Source: Microbacterium sp. (GTDB taxonomy: Bacteria; Actinomycetota; Actinomycetes; Actinomycetales; Microbacteriaceae). Taken from it: a DNA stretch of 64,000 nt. The notes below the pieces were generated by a model. It had not been told where the DNA came from and did not search any database. It was given only the letters and a program-made list of their open reading frames with translations. The position numbers were made by a program, and so were the translations under genes. The stretch covers positions 179,379-243,378 of the forward strand of contig NZ_JAPSLI010000006.1 in NCBI RefSeq assembly GCF_031180975.1. Direction: 5' to 3'. This document shows positions 63,648-64,000 of this stretch, piece after piece; positions within the stretch are counted from its first letter, which is position 1, and the number at the start of each line of letters is the position of its first letter.

Positions 63648-64000
63648 TCAGAAGGGTGCGTCGATCTGCGGTGGTGGGGTGGCCCAGGCATGGTCGCGCC
63701 ATGCTGGTTCGTGCGGCGGGGGTGGGTCGGTGTCGGTGAAGGTGACGGTGTTCTGCGCGGGTGGGCGGTCGATGTAGACCCGTCCGGTGGGGCTGGTCCA
63801 TTCCAGCAGCCCGCCACCGAGCTGGGTGACGTGCCACGGGGAGTGATGCTTCAACACGTGGTGGCGTCGGCACAGGGTGCCGAGGTTGGTTTCGTCGGTG
63901 GGGCCGCCGAGGGCGGCGTCGTGGGTGTGGTCGAGGTCGCTGTGCCGGGCGGGCATGCCGCAGCAGGTGAACCGGCAGCGTTGATCCCGGGCCCGCAGGT
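63648..64000 (-). CDS. DUF222/HNH endonuclease (13E12 type), C-terminal part
   Basis: The carboxyl end of a second HNH endonuclease, cut by the right edge. Visible are LRARDQRCRFTCCGMPARHSDLDHTHDAALGGPTDETNLGTLCRRHHVLKHHSPWHV, i.e. the zinc cysteines and HNH core (DLDH, N, H), then the family end SPTGRVYIDRPPAQNT. It is clearly homologous to the frameshifted copy at 49592, on the same strand. The HNH frame is intact over the visible part. The repeat array ends 5 nt from its stop codon. Confidence 0.88.
   Translation of the reverse strand, partial: LRARDQRCRFTCCGMPARHSDLDHTHDAALGGPTDETNLGTLCRRHHVLKHHSPWHVTQLGGGLLEWTSPTGRVYIDRPPAQNTVTFTDTDPPPPHEPAWRDHAWATPPPQIDAPF

Noticed and set aside
62741..63817. 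An open frame with repeated ARSTTG/SLNDR peptides on the minus strand
   Set aside because: It is a translation of the repeat array plus the antisense of the flavoprotein and HNH genes, with no protein family in it.

Overview
The window looks like a stretch of a very GC-rich actinobacterial chromosome, most likely from the Microbacteriaceae and probably Microbacterium-like. The support is the strong G/C bias at third codon positions, the dnaK-grpE-dnaJ-hspR operon with HAIR boxes, leaderless genes with a TAGACT box about 7 nt before the start, DUF222/HNH (13E12-type) endonuclease genes, and frequent use of the string GGATGCC/GGCATCC. I see no rRNA, tRNA, CRISPR array, phage or insertion sequence. 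The window is dense with genes and most neighbours overlap by ATGA or GTGA, so it is read as a series of translationally coupled operons. The genus is inference; the gene families are read from the translated sequence.

Positions 1-6060 (minus strand) hold one catabolic operon: a polar amino-acid-type ABC importer, a TIM-barrel sugar isomerase, two Gfo/Idh/MocA dehydrogenases (the second runs off the left edge) and a small cupin. Its substrate is unknown. Positions 6230-9741 carry a ClpB-type disaggregase under an HspR box, then coaBC. dctA follows at 9915. From 11494 to 18956 two 92%-identical NRDE/TANGO2 genes flank a phosphonate/iron-type ABC importer operon that contains an inositol-monophosphatase-family phosphatase and a GntR/UTRA regulator. 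An AraC/DJ-1 regulator, a 53-residue membrane protein, a GT4 glycosyltransferase and a Kef-type antiporter follow, up to 23.9 kb.

From 23932 to 28162 lies a sugar module (fucose-isomerase-like enzyme, FGGY kinase, LacI regulator). From 28233 to 33038 lies a tripartite tricarboxylate transporter with a DapA-family lyase and a GntR/FCD regulator that has two matching palindromic operators. A MalEFG-type sugar ABC importer (33060-36341) is divergent from a Stealth-type sugar-phosphate transferase. Positions 38193-42376 are the dnaK heat-shock operon. Positions 42388-47562 are a hydantoin/pyrimidine-type module: AMDase-like enzyme, hydantoinase, a racemase-like protein lacking both catalytic cysteines, GntR, and an MFS carrier, with three copies of the palindrome TGGGATCCCA. 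A uracil/xanthine permease lies next to it.

Positions 51179-63278 (plus strand) form a nearly complete assimilatory sulfate reduction block. CysDN activates sulfate, CysH reduces APS, and Sir reduces sulfite. FprA and FdxA can feed electrons to Sir, CobA and CbiX serve siroheme synthesis, and an SsuABC-type importer supplies sulfur. No precorrin-2 dehydrogenase is present. The block is flanked by two same-strand DUF222/HNH genes (one frameshifted, one cut by the right edge). It contains unusual palindromic repeats: a REP-like unit translated inside the CysN N-terminus and arrayed at 63302-63642, and a different 67-nt hairpin translated inside CobA.
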